Below, piece after piece: positions 6,219-14,946 of a stretch of DNA of 24,460 nucleotides. The notes beneath the pieces are model-generated. The model was not told where the DNA came from. It did not search any database and was given only the letters and a program-made list of their open reading frames with translations. The position numbers were made by a program, and so were the translations under genes. The number at the start of each line of letters is the position of its first letter. Position 1 is the first letter of the stretch. Location: positions 1-24,460 of the forward strand of contig CAZBQC010000009.1 in NCBI GenBank assembly GCA_964494015.1, read 5' to 3'. Origin of the DNA: CAZBQC01 sp964494015. GTDB lineage: Bacteria > Bacillota_I > Bacilli_A > RF39 > UBA660.

Positions 6219-8168
6219 ATGTTTAAATTAGTTTCCAAATACCAACCATCTGGTGACCAGCCAAAAGCAATTGAAGAACTTGTCAAAGGAATAGAAAATA
6301 GTGAAAAGCATCAAGTTTTGTTGGGAGCAACTGGAACTGGTAAGACTTTCACTATTTCTAATGTTATTAAAGAAATTAATAAGCCAACTTTAGTTTTAGC
6401 ACACAATAAAACTTTAGCTGGTCAGTTATATAGTGAATTTAAAGAGTTATTCCCCGAGAATCGTGTGGAATATTTTGTTTCCTATTATGATTATTATCAA
6501 CCAGAGGCTTATGTGCCAAGTAGTGATACCTATATCGAAAAAGATTCGGCTATTAACGATGAAATTGACGAGTTAAGACATCGTGCCACCAGTGCCTTGT
6601 TATCGCGAGATGATGTGATCGTCGTCGCTAGTGTTTCCTGTATTTATGGAATTGGTGAAGTTGAAGAGTATCGAAATAAGATGTTAACTTTGAACGTCAG
6701 CGATAAAATTGAACGAAACAGTGTCTTATTAAAACTAGTCGATATGCTCTACGAAAGAAATGATTTAGATTTTAAAAGAGGTACTTTTCGAGCAAAAGGA
6801 GATGTTTTAGAAGTAATTCCTTCTTATGAAAGAGCTCATGGAATTAGAATAGAATTTTTTGGTGACGAGGTTGAACGAATCAGTGAAATTGATGTTTTAA
6901 CTGGATCAATCATCAACAATAAAAAAACGGTTAGTATCTTTCCAGCTAGTCATTTTGTCACTAGTGACGAAAAATTAAAACGAGCACTTGAAACAATTAA
7001 AGAAGAATTAGTTGAAAGATTAAAATATTTTCGGGAGAATAATAAATTATTAGAAGCCGAACGTCTTGAGCAAAGATGCAATTATGATTTGGAGATGTTA
7101 GCCGAAACGGGATTTTGTCATGGCATTGAAAATTATTCCCGTCATCTATCTGGTAAAAAAGAAGGCGAACCACCGACAGCTTTAATTGACTTTTTTCCAC
7201 AAGATTTTTTACTCATCGTCGATGAATCACACGTCACCTTACCGCAGGTAAGAGGAATGTATAATGGTGACCGAGCCAGAAAGATGAACCTAGTCGATTA
7301 TGGATTTCGACTACCCAGTGCTTTGGATAATCGCCCTCTTAAATTTGAGGAATTCGAAAAAAAGATTAATCAGGTTATTTATGTTTCAGCAACCCCAGGT
7401 GACTATGAACTGGAAAAAGTAAATCAAGAGGTAGTAGAACAGATTATTCGACCAACTGGTCTACTGGATCCAACGATTGAAGTACGTAAAACCAAAGGTC
7501 AAATTGATGACTTGGTCTTTGAAATTAAAGAAAGAATTGCTAAAAATGAAAGAACATTAGTCACCACCTTGACGATTCGTATGGCTGAAGAGTTATCTAA
7601 TTATCTAGAACAATTGGATATTAAAGTTGCCTATTTACATACCGAAGTTAAAACTCTAGAACGCTTGCGAATCATTCGCGATTTGCGTTTAGGTAAATAC
7701 GATGTCGTTGTCGGAATCAACTTGCTTCGTGAAGGTATCGATATTCCCGAAGTTAGTCTGATTGCGATCTTAGATGCCGACAAAGAAGGCTTTTTAAGAA
7801 GTAGTCGCAGTTTAATTCAGACGATTGGTCGCTGTGCTAGAAATGCTAATGGGCATGTTATTATGTATGCCGACAAAATGACTGATAGTATGTCTTATGC
7901 GATTCAGGAAACAGAAAGAAGAAGAAAGATTCAAGAGCAACATAATTTAGAACATCAGATTATTCCAACCACGATTAACAAAGAAATTAGAGATTTAATT
8001 AGCAATATCGATGAAACAAAAGATAAAAAAGTTAAGATCAGCAAAAAAGAAAGATTTGAAACCATCGAAAAGATCGAAACAGAAATGAAGCAAGCAGCTC
8101 GGGAATTAGACTTTGAACGAGCAATGGAATTAAGAGATATTTTATTCGAAATGCGAAGTGAAGAATGA
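6219..8168 (+). CDS. uvrB: UvrABC excision nuclease subunit B
   Basis: Damage-verifying helicase-like subunit of nucleotide excision repair; it is loaded by UvrA and later recruits UvrC. The protein is 649 aa, normal length. Visible features: Walker A GATGTGKT (36-43), the Tyr-rich beta-hairpin region around YYDYYQPEAY (~90-100) that is inserted between DNA strands, Walker B/DESH (~338), the C-terminal helicase half with GRCARNA, and a C-terminal UVR coiled-coil domain (~610-645) for UvrC contact. The start is preceded by AAAGGAGG. No clear promoter hexamers are seen in the short leader. Arg codons are about half CGN, in contrast to the upstream cassette. The stop overlaps the next gene's start (ATGA). 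Confidence 0.98.
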   Translation: MFKLVSKYQPSGDQPKAIEELVKGIENSEKHQVLLGATGTGKTFTISNVIKEINKPTLVLAHNKTLAGQLYSEFKELFPENRVEYFVSYYDYYQPEAYVPSSDTYIEKDSAINDEIDELRHRATSALLSRDDVIVVASVSCIYGIGEVEEYRNKMLTLNVSDKIERNSVLLKLVDMLYERNDLDFKRGTFRAKGDVLEVIPSYERAHGIRIEFFGDEVERISEIDVLTGSIINNKKTVSIFPASHFVTSDEKLKRALETIKEELVERLKYFRENNKLLEAERLEQRCNYDLEMLAETGFCHGIENYSRHLSGKKEGEPPTALIDFFPQDFLLIVDESHVTLPQVRGMYNGDRARKMNLVDYGFRLPSALDNRPLKFEEFEKKINQVIYVSATPGDYELEKVNQEVVEQIIRPTGLLDPTIEVRKTKGQIDDLVFEIKERIAKNERTLVTTLTIRMAEELSNYLEQLDIKVAYLHTEVKTLERLRIIRDLRLGKYDVVVGINLLREGIDIPEVSLIAILDADKEGFLRSSRSLIQTIGRCARNANGHVIMYADKMTDSMSYAIQETERRRKIQEQHNLEHQIIPTTINKEIRDLISNIDETKDKKVKISKKERFETIEKIETEMKQAARELDFERAMELRDILFEMRSEE

Positions 8169-9013
8169 AATTTAAAAGAATCTATCTAGAAATAACCAAT
8201 CTCTGTAACTTAAAATGTTCCTTTTGTTCTCCACTTCATCGACAAAAGAGAAAAATGAATAAGAAAGAATTTGAACATATTATCAGTGAAATAAAAAATT
8301 ATACAGATCTGGTTTATTTCCATATTAAAGGGGAGCCATTTTTAAACAATTATATTTTAGATTTTTTAAAAATTTGTGAAGACAATAAAATATTGGTTAA
8401 AATTACAACTAATGGAACCCTTCTAAGTAAATACTATTTAGAGTTAATGAAATATAAAAACTTAAAACAAATAAATATTTCCCTTCACAGTGAGCATCAT
8501 AATAATAACTATTACGATGAAATCTTTAAGATTGGAGATCATTTAAGTTCTAGGATGACGATTGTTTATCGGATCTGGAGTCTAAAAGACTTAAGGTTCA
8601 ACAATAATTCACTGGAAATTATCGATAAGTTGCAGAGGTATTATCATCTTGAAGATAGGATTATCGATCAGATTAAAAAGGAAAAAAATATCAAGATTAA
8701 AGATAACATCTATCTCGATAAAGATGATCTTTTCAAATGGCCTAATTTAGAAGAGGAAGTTATTAGTTTATCGGGCACTTGTTATGGTACGAGAACTCAT
8801 CTTGGTATTTTAGTTGATGGAACAGTTGTCCCCTGCTGTCTAGACGGTAATGGTATTGTTAAATTGGGCAATATTCATGAAACCAGTTTTCGCGATATTA
8901 TCAGTAGTAAAAGATTTCAAAAGATAAATTCTGGAATGAAAACTAATTCCTTGGTCGAAGAATTATGCCAGAAATGTCAGTATAAAATAAGATTTGAAAA
9001 AAATTTAAAATAA
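8165..9013 (+). CDS. Radical SAM/SPASM protein of unknown function
   Basis: 282-aa radical SAM enzyme. The [4Fe-4S] motif CNLKCSFC (C14, C18, C21) sits in the classical N-terminal position. KGEP (55-58) is the SAM-binding GGE-type motif and TTNG (81-84) follows. The C-terminal part has cysteines C206, C224, C225, C268 and C271 with the spacing of an auxiliary-cluster SPASM-like region (VPCCLDGNG, LGNIHE, then CQKC). Such enzymes modify peptides or act as sulfatase maturases or dehydrogenases; no partner substrate is visible here, and I cannot assign a function. It overlaps uvrB by 4 nt, so it is translationally coupled, and the uvrA promoter lies across its last codons. No separate precursor peptide gene is seen nearby. 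Confidence 0.85.
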   Translation: MKFKRIYLEITNLCNLKCSFCSPLHRQKRKMNKKEFEHIISEIKNYTDLVYFHIKGEPFLNNYILDFLKICEDNKILVKITTNGTLLSKYYLELMKYKNLKQINISLHSEHHNNNYYDEIFKIGDHLSSRMTIVYRIWSLKDLRFNNNSLEIIDKLQRYYHLEDRIIDQIKKEKNIKIKDNIYLDKDDLFKWPNLEEEVISLSGTCYGTRTHLGILVDGTVVPCCLDGNGIVKLGNIHETSFRDIISSKRFQKINSGMKTNSLVEELCQKCQYKIRFEKNLK

Positions 9014-9022
9014 GTATATAAT
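8994..9022 (+). promoter_or_regulatory. Internal promoter for uvrA
   Basis: TTGAAA (8994-8999), 17-bp spacer, TATAAT (9017-9022), reaching from the last codons of the radical SAM gene into the short gap. Predicted start near 9029, a few bases before the AGGAAGTGA ribosome binding site (9034-9042). No LexA/SOS-type box is evident. Confidence 0.65.
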
Positions 9023-9046
9023 ACATACGATTTAGGAAGTGATTTT

Positions 9047-11857
9047 ATGGATAAAATTATCATTAGAGGTGCTCGAGAAAATAATTTAAAGAATATCGAT
9101 CTAGAGATACCTAAAAATAAATTGACGGTCATGACTGGAATTTCTGGAAGTGGTAAAAGTAGTTTAGCTTTTGACACTATTTATGCTGAAGGACAAAGAA
9201 GATATGTCGAGAGTTTGTCTAGTTATGCTAGACAGTTTTTAGGTGGAACGGAAAAGCCAGATGTCGACTCGATCGAAGGATTATCGCCATCAATTAGTAT
9301 CGATCAGAAAACTACTCATAAGAATCCAAGAAGTACAGTTGGAACAGTGACTGAAATATACGATTATTTGCGATTACTTTTTGCAAGAGTTGGTGTCCCT
9401 TATTGTCCAACTCATCATCTTCCCATTTCTTCTCAAAGCATCGAAGAAATGACTAATAAAGTACTTGAATATCCCGTTGGGACTAAAATAATTATCATGT
9501 CACCAGTTGTCGACGGTAGCAAGGGCACTCATAAAGAAGTTTTAGAAAAGTTAAAAAGAGAAGGTTTTGTTCGAGTTAGAATTAATGGCGAAATGCACGA
9601 TTTATCTGAGGAAGATATCGAGTTACAAAAAAATAAAAAAGATAAAATCGATGTTGTCATCGATCGTATTGTCATCAAAGAAGATGTAAGAAGTAGAGTC
9701 TACGAATCGATTGAGACCGCAACTAAATTAGCTGAAGGTAAGGTTTTAATCAATGTGATCGGCGAAAAAGAATTGTTGTTTTCCGAAACTTTTGCCTGTC
9801 CTTATTGTGATTTTTCACTTCCTGAACTGGAACCTCGTATGTTTAGTTTTAATTCCCCTTATGGAGCCTGTCCTGAATGTAAAGGATTAGGTATTAAGTT
9901 GAAGATCGATAAAGACTTGATTATCCCTAATCCGAATCTTAGTTTAGACGGTGGTGTCATCGTTACTTTAAGCGATGATCAGGAAGGGATTTATTATAAA
10001 AGATTAGAGGCTGTCTGCAATCATTATCATATTGACATGAGTAAACCGTTCAATAAATTGACTAAAGAAGAACAGAATATTGTTCTTTATGGTTCAAGTG
10101 ATATTATCGAATTTAATTATAAATCAAAAAGTGGTAATCAACTTCATTCACATGATTACTTTGAAGGACTTATTAGTAACCTTGAACGAAGATACATGGA
10201 AACTAGTAGTGAATGGATTCGAGAATGGTTAGAAAACTACATGATCGAACAAGTTTGCGAGAAATGTCATGGAGCCAGATTGATGGATAGTATACTATCA
10301 ATTTTAATTGACGATAAAAATATCTATGAAGTAACCTGTCTAAGTATTAAAAATTTGTTAAATTATTTTAACGAATTAAAATTAACTAATGAGCAAAAAG
10401 AAATCTCGCGATTAATTATTCAGGAAATAAAATCCAGATTGACATTTTTAAGTAATGTCGGGCTTGAGTACTTGACACTTAACCGAACTGCCGGAACCTT
10501 GTCTGGTGGCGAATCGCAAAGAATTAGGCTGGCAACCCAAATTGGTTCTCGTTTGACAGGAGTTTTATATGTTTTGGATGAACCAAGTATTGGACTTCAT
10601 CAAAAAGATAACGAAAAATTAATTAAAGCCCTTATCGAAATGCGCGACTTAGGTAATACCTTAATCGTCGTCGAACATGACTTAGATACAATGAGAGCTT
10701 GTGATTATTTAGTCGATATCGGGCCTGGAGCCGGAGATGAAGGCGGGTATGTCGTGGCTAGCGGGACCCCAGAGGAAGTAATGAATAACGAAAATAGTAT
10801 TACTGGAAGATATTTAAGTGGGAAAGAATGCATTGAAATTCCACAAACAAGAAGAAAAGGCCATGGACAATACCTGGAAGTTATCGGAGCCAAAGCCAAT
10901 AATCTAAAAAACATTGATGTTAAATTTCCGCTTGGAATACTTACCTGCATTACGGGAGTTTCTGGCAGTGGTAAAAGCACTTTAGTCAATGAAATTTTAA
11001 CTAAAGCTATAATGAATAATCTTTATAAGGCAAAAGAGAAACCAGGATTACATAAAAAAATAATTGGCATGGAAAATATTGATAAAGTGATCGAGATCAG
11101 TCAAAATCCAATTGGTCGAACCCCAAGGAGTAATCCTGCTACCTATACTAGTGTTTTTGATGATATTAGAGATTTATTTGCTAATACCAAAGAAGCTAAA
11201 ATGTATGGTTATGGCAAGAATCGTTTTTCTTTCAATGTCAAGGGTGGTCGATGTGAGGCCTGCTATGGAGATGGTGTCAAAAAAATTGAAATGCATTTTT
11301 TACCTGATGTCTACATTCCTTGCGAAATTTGTCATGGCAGTCGCTATAACAGTGAGACTCTTCAGATAAAATATAAAGGTAAAAACATTGCCGATGTTTT
11401 AAATATGAGAGTCACCGCGGCTTTAAAGTTTTTTGAAAACAATCCTAAAATAAAAAAGAAACTTCAGGTTCTAGAAGATGTCGGTTTAGGATACATTAAA
11501 TTGGGACAAAGTGCTCCAACCTTATCTGGTGGAGAAGCAGGACGTATCAAGTTAGCTAAAGAACTTCAAAGACCAAAGACTGGAAAAACACTTTTTGTGA
11601 TGGATGAACCAACGACTGGACTTCATTCGGCCGATATTAAGCGACTACTTGCAATTATCCAAAAAATAGTGGATAATAATGATACAGTTATTATTATTGA
11701 ACATAATTTAGATGTCATTAAAGTAGCCGACTACATCATCGATCTTGGACCAGAAGGTGGAGATAACGGCGGAGAAATCATCGCCACCGGAACACCAGAA
11801 GAAGTATCCCAAAACATAAATTCTTATACTGGAGCATTTTTAAAAAATGTATTATAA
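9047..11857 (+). CDS. uvrA: UvrABC excision nuclease subunit A
   Basis: Dimeric ABC-type ATPase that finds DNA damage and loads UvrB. The protein is 936 aa, typical length. First ATP site: GISGSGKSS (31-39) with signature LSGGESQR (~485). Second site: GVSGSGKST (~642) with signature LSGGEAGR (~828). CxxC pairs at ~251-284 (CPYC, CPEC) and ~735-765 (CEAC, CEIC) are the zinc modules. The second signature has Gly where Gln is usual (LSGGEAQR). The gene has its own promoter inside the end of the preceding gene and is followed at 16 nt by the YvlD-like gene, so transcription may run on to whiA. uvrC is not in the window. Confidence 0.98.
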   Translation: MDKIIIRGARENNLKNIDLEIPKNKLTVMTGISGSGKSSLAFDTIYAEGQRRYVESLSSYARQFLGGTEKPDVDSIEGLSPSISIDQKTTHKNPRSTVGTVTEIYDYLRLLFARVGVPYCPTHHLPISSQSIEEMTNKVLEYPVGTKIIIMSPVVDGSKGTHKEVLEKLKREGFVRVRINGEMHDLSEEDIELQKNKKDKIDVVIDRIVIKEDVRSRVYESIETATKLAEGKVLINVIGEKELLFSETFACPYCDFSLPELEPRMFSFNSPYGACPECKGLGIKLKIDKDLIIPNPNLSLDGGVIVTLSDDQEGIYYKRLEAVCNHYHIDMSKPFNKLTKEEQNIVLYGSSDIIEFNYKSKSGNQLHSHDYFEGLISNLERRYMETSSEWIREWLENYMIEQVCEKCHGARLMDSILSILIDDKNIYEVTCLSIKNLLNYFNELKLTNEQKEISRLIIQEIKSRLTFLSNVGLEYLTLNRTAGTLSGGESQRIRLATQIGSRLTGVLYVLDEPSIGLHQKDNEKLIKALIEMRDLGNTLIVVEHDLDTMRACDYLVDIGPGAGDEGGYVVASGTPEEVMNNENSITGRYLSGKECIEIPQTRRKGHGQYLEVIGAKANNLKNIDVKFPLGILTCITGVSGSGKSTLVNEILTKAIMNNLYKAKEKPGLHKKIIGMENIDKVIEISQNPIGRTPRSNPATYTSVFDDIRDLFANTKEAKMYGYGKNRFSFNVKGGRCEACYGDGVKKIEMHFLPDVYIPCEICHGSRYNSETLQIKYKGKNIADVLNMRVTAALKFFENNPKIKKKLQVLEDVGLGYIKLGQSAPTLSGGEAGRIKLAKELQRPKTGKTLFVMDEPTTGLHSADIKRLLAIIQKIVDNNDTVIIIEHNLDVIKVADYIIDLGPEGGDNGGEIIATGTPEEVSQNINSYTGAFLKNVL

Positions 11858-11873
11858 AAGATAAGGAGATAAA

Positions 11874-12308
11874 ATGAGAATAGTTATTATTGATAAAATT
11901 AATCACAAGCCAAGAATTAATAAAATTTTAGAATGGTTAATTTATATGATTGGGTATGCTATTATTCTGATCATCATGTCTTTAATTTTCAGAAAGACTA
12001 TTCAAATCGATAGTTCGTATTTTGGAATCTGGAGTTTAATTGCTGCTGTCATTATTTATGGCTTAAATCGAACAATTAAACCATTGTTAGTATGGTTAAC
12101 CTTGCCAATTACAGCTATAACTTTAGGACTTTTTTATCCTTTTGTTAATGTTTTAATTCTAAATATTGTCGATTTTGTCTTAGGAAAATATTTTGATATT
12201 AGTGGTATCTGGATGACCTTTCTCGTTGCTCTATTGATTTCATTTATTAATGGTTTACTAGAAATGATAATTCTAAAACCACTCATCAGAAGGTTTAAAA
12301 ATGGATAG
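11874..12308 (+). CDS. YvlD/phage-holin-4-2 family membrane protein
   Basis: 144-aa hydrophobic protein with about four transmembrane segments (~18-39, ~48-66, ~72-103 and ~110-134) and the family-like stretch NRTIKPLLVWLTLPITAITLGL. It matches the family named Phage_holin_4_2, whose chromosomal members (B. subtilis YvlD type) are not phage lysis proteins. The function is unknown; a link to envelope stress is suggested for relatives. A strong AAGGAGAT site precedes the ATG, and it overlaps lgt by 8 nt. In Bacillus, yvlD lies close to hprK and lgt, so the position is conserved, but hprK is missing between the two here. Confidence 0.75.
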   Translation: MRIVIIDKINHKPRINKILEWLIYMIGYAIILIIMSLIFRKTIQIDSSYFGIWSLIAAVIIYGLNRTIKPLLVWLTLPITAITLGLFYPFVNVLILNIVDFVLGKYFDISGIWMTFLVALLISFINGLLEMIILKPLIRRFKNG

Positions 12309-13086
12309 AATACTCTTTGACTTGGGCTTTATTCAAATTTATTGGTATTCAATCATGATGCTTTTAGCGATAGTAAGTGGTACTTCTATCGCCTATTTTG
12401 AAGTGAAAAGGCAACGAATAGATTTAAACCTTTTCTTTGATTTGCTTTTCTGGACCGTTGTTTTTTCTTTTCTTGGAGCTAGAATTTATTACTGCTTATT
12501 TAATTTAGATTATTACGCTAAGTATCCTCTTGAAATATTACAAATCTGGCATGGAGGATTAGCTATTCATGGTGCGATTATAACAGGACTTTTGACGATT
12601 GTTCTTTATACCCGAAAAAAGAAGATAAACTTTCTAAAAATTCTCGATATCTTTAGTCTTGGTCTTTTATTAGGACAAATAATTGGGCGCTGGGGCAACT
12701 TCTTTAATCGGGAAGCTCATGGTATCGTTACGACGAAAGCAGCTTTAGAAGCAAGATATCTACCAGAATTTATTATCAAGGGTATGAATATTGAAGGCTT
12801 GTACTATGTGCCAACTTTTCTTTATGAATCACTTTGGAATTTACTGGGATTAGTCATTTTACTAATCATTAGAAAAAAAGTAAAAGTAAAGGATGGACAA
12901 ATATTTTCCATGTACTTTATCTGGTATGGAATAGTAAGATTTTACATCGAAGGTATGAGAACCGATAGTTTAATGCTTGGAAATATTAGATTTGCACAGG
13001 TAATGTCAGTGATTTTATTAATGGTAGGAATTGTTCTGTTAATAAAATTTCGAAAGAATAAATTATATTATGGAAAGGGAAAATAA
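12301..13086 (+). CDS. lgt: Prolipoprotein diacylglyceryl transferase
   Basis: Membrane enzyme that moves a diacylglyceryl group from phosphatidylglycerol to the lipobox cysteine of prolipoproteins, the first step of lipoprotein maturation. The protein is 261 aa with about seven hydrophobic segments. The signature GRWGNFFNREAHG (129-141) and the conserved HGGLAIHG (84-91) are complete. The start overlaps the end of the YvlD-like gene by 8 nt, and the stop is one base before the trxB start, whose ribosome binding site (GGAAAGGGA) lies inside the lgt end. Tight coupling throughout indicates a single operon. Confidence 0.96.
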   Translation: MDRILFDLGFIQIYWYSIMMLLAIVSGTSIAYFEVKRQRIDLNLFFDLLFWTVVFSFLGARIYYCLFNLDYYAKYPLEILQIWHGGLAIHGAIITGLLTIVLYTRKKKINFLKILDIFSLGLLLGQIIGRWGNFFNREAHGIVTTKAALEARYLPEFIIKGMNIEGLYYVPTFLYESLWNLLGLVILLIIRKKVKVKDGQIFSMYFIWYGIVRFYIEGMRTDSLMLGNIRFAQVMSVILLMVGIVLLIKFRKNKLYYGKGK

Positions 13087-13087
13087 G

Positions 13088-13984
13088 ATGATAGATGTTA
13101 TTATTATTGGATCTGGAGTAGCGGGAATGACGGCCGCGATTTATCTTAAAAGGTCAGGAATCGATGCTTTAGTTATTGAAAAAGGAGTACCAGGTGGTCA
13201 AATAAATCGTACTAATTCGATTGAAAATTATCCCGGATTTTTGACAGTATCTGGACCAACTTTGTCTAACAATATGTTTGAACAAATAAAAAATCTAGGA
13301 ATAAAGTATCAAAATGGCGAAGTAATTGATATTATTGATTACAAAGAATATAAAACCGTAATCTTAGAAAATGAAAAAATAGACTGTAAATATTTGATTA
13401 TTGCTACCGGTCGTTTTCCAAGGGAATTGGAAATAAGAAATGAAAAAGAATTGATCGGGAAAGGTATCAGTTTATGTGCTACCTGTGATGGCTATTTTTT
13501 TAAAGATCAGGATGTCGCCGTAGTTGGTGGCGGTAGCACTGCAGCTTACGAAGCTTTATACTTATCGAAAATTTGTAAGAGTATCAAATTGATTGTTAGA
13601 AAAAGTTATATGCGTGCTGAAAAGAAATATCAGGATGATATTAAAAAAGTGCCTAACATCGAAATTTTATACAATGCTGTCGTTAAAAAGATTATTCCCG
13701 AAGACAATAAACTATCAGCTATTGAAGTATTAAAAGATGAAAAGTTGAATACATTAAAGATCAGTGGTTTATTTGTTTCCATTGGTCATGAACCACATAT
13801 CGATTTTCTAAAAAATTTAAAACTTAGAAAGTCGAAAAACTATATTATGGTCAATAAAAGTATGGAGACTAGTATCAAAGGTATCTATGCCTGTGGAGAC
13901 TGTATTAAAAAAGATTTATATCAAATCGTCACTTCAGCTAGCGAAGGGGCCATTGCGGCTTCTAAAATAATAGAAAAAGGGTGA
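13088..13984 (+). CDS. trxB: Thioredoxin reductase
   Basis: FAD/NADPH-dependent reductase that keeps thioredoxin reduced. The ATG at 13088 is chosen over an in-frame ATG at 13070 because GGAAAGGGA (13072-13080) is well spaced and the sequence MIDVIIIGSG begins at the fold. The protein is 298 aa. FAD-binding GSGVAG (8-13), ATG at ~106-108, redox pair CATC (C130, C133) and NADPH-binding GGGSTA (147-152) are all present. RKSYMRA stands where the 2'-phosphate-binding HRRxxxRA lies, with the first His absent. GDC near residue 268 is the second FAD contact. Followed at 6 nt by yvcK, the conserved neighbour in Bacilli, although rapZ, often between them, is absent. Confidence 0.95.
   Translation: MIDVIIIGSGVAGMTAAIYLKRSGIDALVIEKGVPGGQINRTNSIENYPGFLTVSGPTLSNNMFEQIKNLGIKYQNGEVIDIIDYKEYKTVILENEKIDCKYLIIATGRFPRELEIRNEKELIGKGISLCATCDGYFFKDQDVAVVGGGSTAAYEALYLSKICKSIKLIVRKSYMRAEKKYQDDIKKVPNIEILYNAVVKKIIPEDNKLSAIEVLKDEKLNTLKISGLFVSIGHEPHIDFLKNLKLRKSKNYIMVNKSMETSIKGIYACGDCIKKDLYQIVTSASEGAIAASKIIEKG
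13976..13984 (+). promoter_or_regulatory. Ribosome binding site that fixes the TTG start of yvcK
   Basis: AAAGGGTGA overlaps the trxB stop codon and lies 6 nt before TTG at 13991. An in-frame stop (13982-13984) excludes any earlier ATG or GTG, so a UUG start is required. Confidence 0.8.
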
Positions 13985-13990
13985 ATTGCT

Positions 13991-14935
13991 TTGAAGAAAA
14001 AAGTCGTCGTCTTAGGCGGTGGTACAGGAATGTCTTATTTGCTTCGTGGTTTAAAAAAATTTCCGATCGATATTACGACCGTTGTTTCGGTTTGTGATGA
14101 TGGCAAAAGCACAGGAAAATTAAGAGAAGAATTTAATATTCCCGCTGTTGGTGACGTCAGGAAGGTTATGATTGCTTTGGCCGAAACCGAACCATCAGTA
14201 GAAGAACTTTTAAATTATCGCTTTAAAACGACCAGTGATTTAAATGGTCATGCTATCGGTAATTTATTGTTGACGGCAACAACCAATATCACTGGCAATA
14301 TGCCTGATGGTATTGAACTATTAGGTAAGGTTCTAAATTTAAATGGTAAGGTTTTGCCTTTAACGGAAGATAATGTTACTTTAATTGGCGAGATGTCAAA
14401 TGGTAAGATTATCGAAGGAGAGCACAATATCACCGAAGAACACGAAAGGATTAAAAGAGTTTATTACAAGACGGAACCAATTGTCAACGATAAGGTTTTA
14501 ATGGCGATTAGAGATGCTGATTTAATTGTTCTTAGCATGGGTAGTTTATATACTAGTATTATTCCCAATTTAATTTGCAATCAAGTCATTGAAGAAATTG
14601 ATAAAAGCAAAGCCAAAATTGTCTATTGTGCCAATCTTGTCACCCAACCTGGTGAAACCGATAATTTTACAGTCAGTGATCATATCGAGGTAATAAACCA
14701 ATATTTAGGTAAAAGAAAAATTGATATTGTCATTGCCAATAATGGTCGAATTGATAAAAGATTAGCTGAAAAATATGCTAATTTAGAACAAAAGGATCCA
14801 GTTGTTTTAGATACTAAAAAATTAAAAGAAATCGGTGTCAAAATAATTGGTGAAAATTTGGTGACCATCGATAACAATCTCCTAAGGCACAATACCTTAA
14901 AATTAGGATATCATATTTTTTCATTGACTTTGTAA
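13991..14935 (+). CDS. yvcK: YvcK-type morphogenesis/gluconeogenesis factor (CofD-like fold)
   Basis: 314-aa member of the YvcK/CofD-like family, which binds UDP-sugars and is needed for morphology and growth on gluconeogenic carbon in B. subtilis; it does not make F420. The glycine-rich GGGTG (9-13) follows a VVVLG strand at the N-terminus, then VSVCDDGKSTGKLR and GDVRKVM, both typical of the family. The start is TTG. The stop TAA overlaps the whiA ribosome binding site (TAAGGAGGT), giving the yvcK-whiA pair common in Bacillota and Actinobacteria. Confidence 0.95.
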   Translation: MKKKVVVLGGGTGMSYLLRGLKKFPIDITTVVSVCDDGKSTGKLREEFNIPAVGDVRKVMIALAETEPSVEELLNYRFKTTSDLNGHAIGNLLLTATTNITGNMPDGIELLGKVLNLNGKVLPLTEDNVTLIGEMSNGKIIEGEHNITEEHERIKRVYYKTEPIVNDKVLMAIRDADLIVLSMGSLYTSIIPNLICNQVIEEIDKSKAKIVYCANLVTQPGETDNFTVSDHIEVINQYLGKRKIDIVIANNGRIDKRLAEKYANLEQKDPVVLDTKKLKEIGVKIIGENLVTIDNNLLRHNTLKLGYHIFSLTL

Positions 14936-14946
14936 GGAGGTATCTT

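Noticed and set aside
11112..11369. 85-codon plus-strand reading frame inside uvrA
   Set aside because: Lies in a second frame of a highly conserved part of uvrA; no ribosome binding site or protein-family feature.
11874..12308. Holin-family gene as a sign of prophage
   Set aside because: The family name is misleading; it is a YvlD-type chromosomal membrane protein in a conserved housekeeping setting, with no phage genes nearby.
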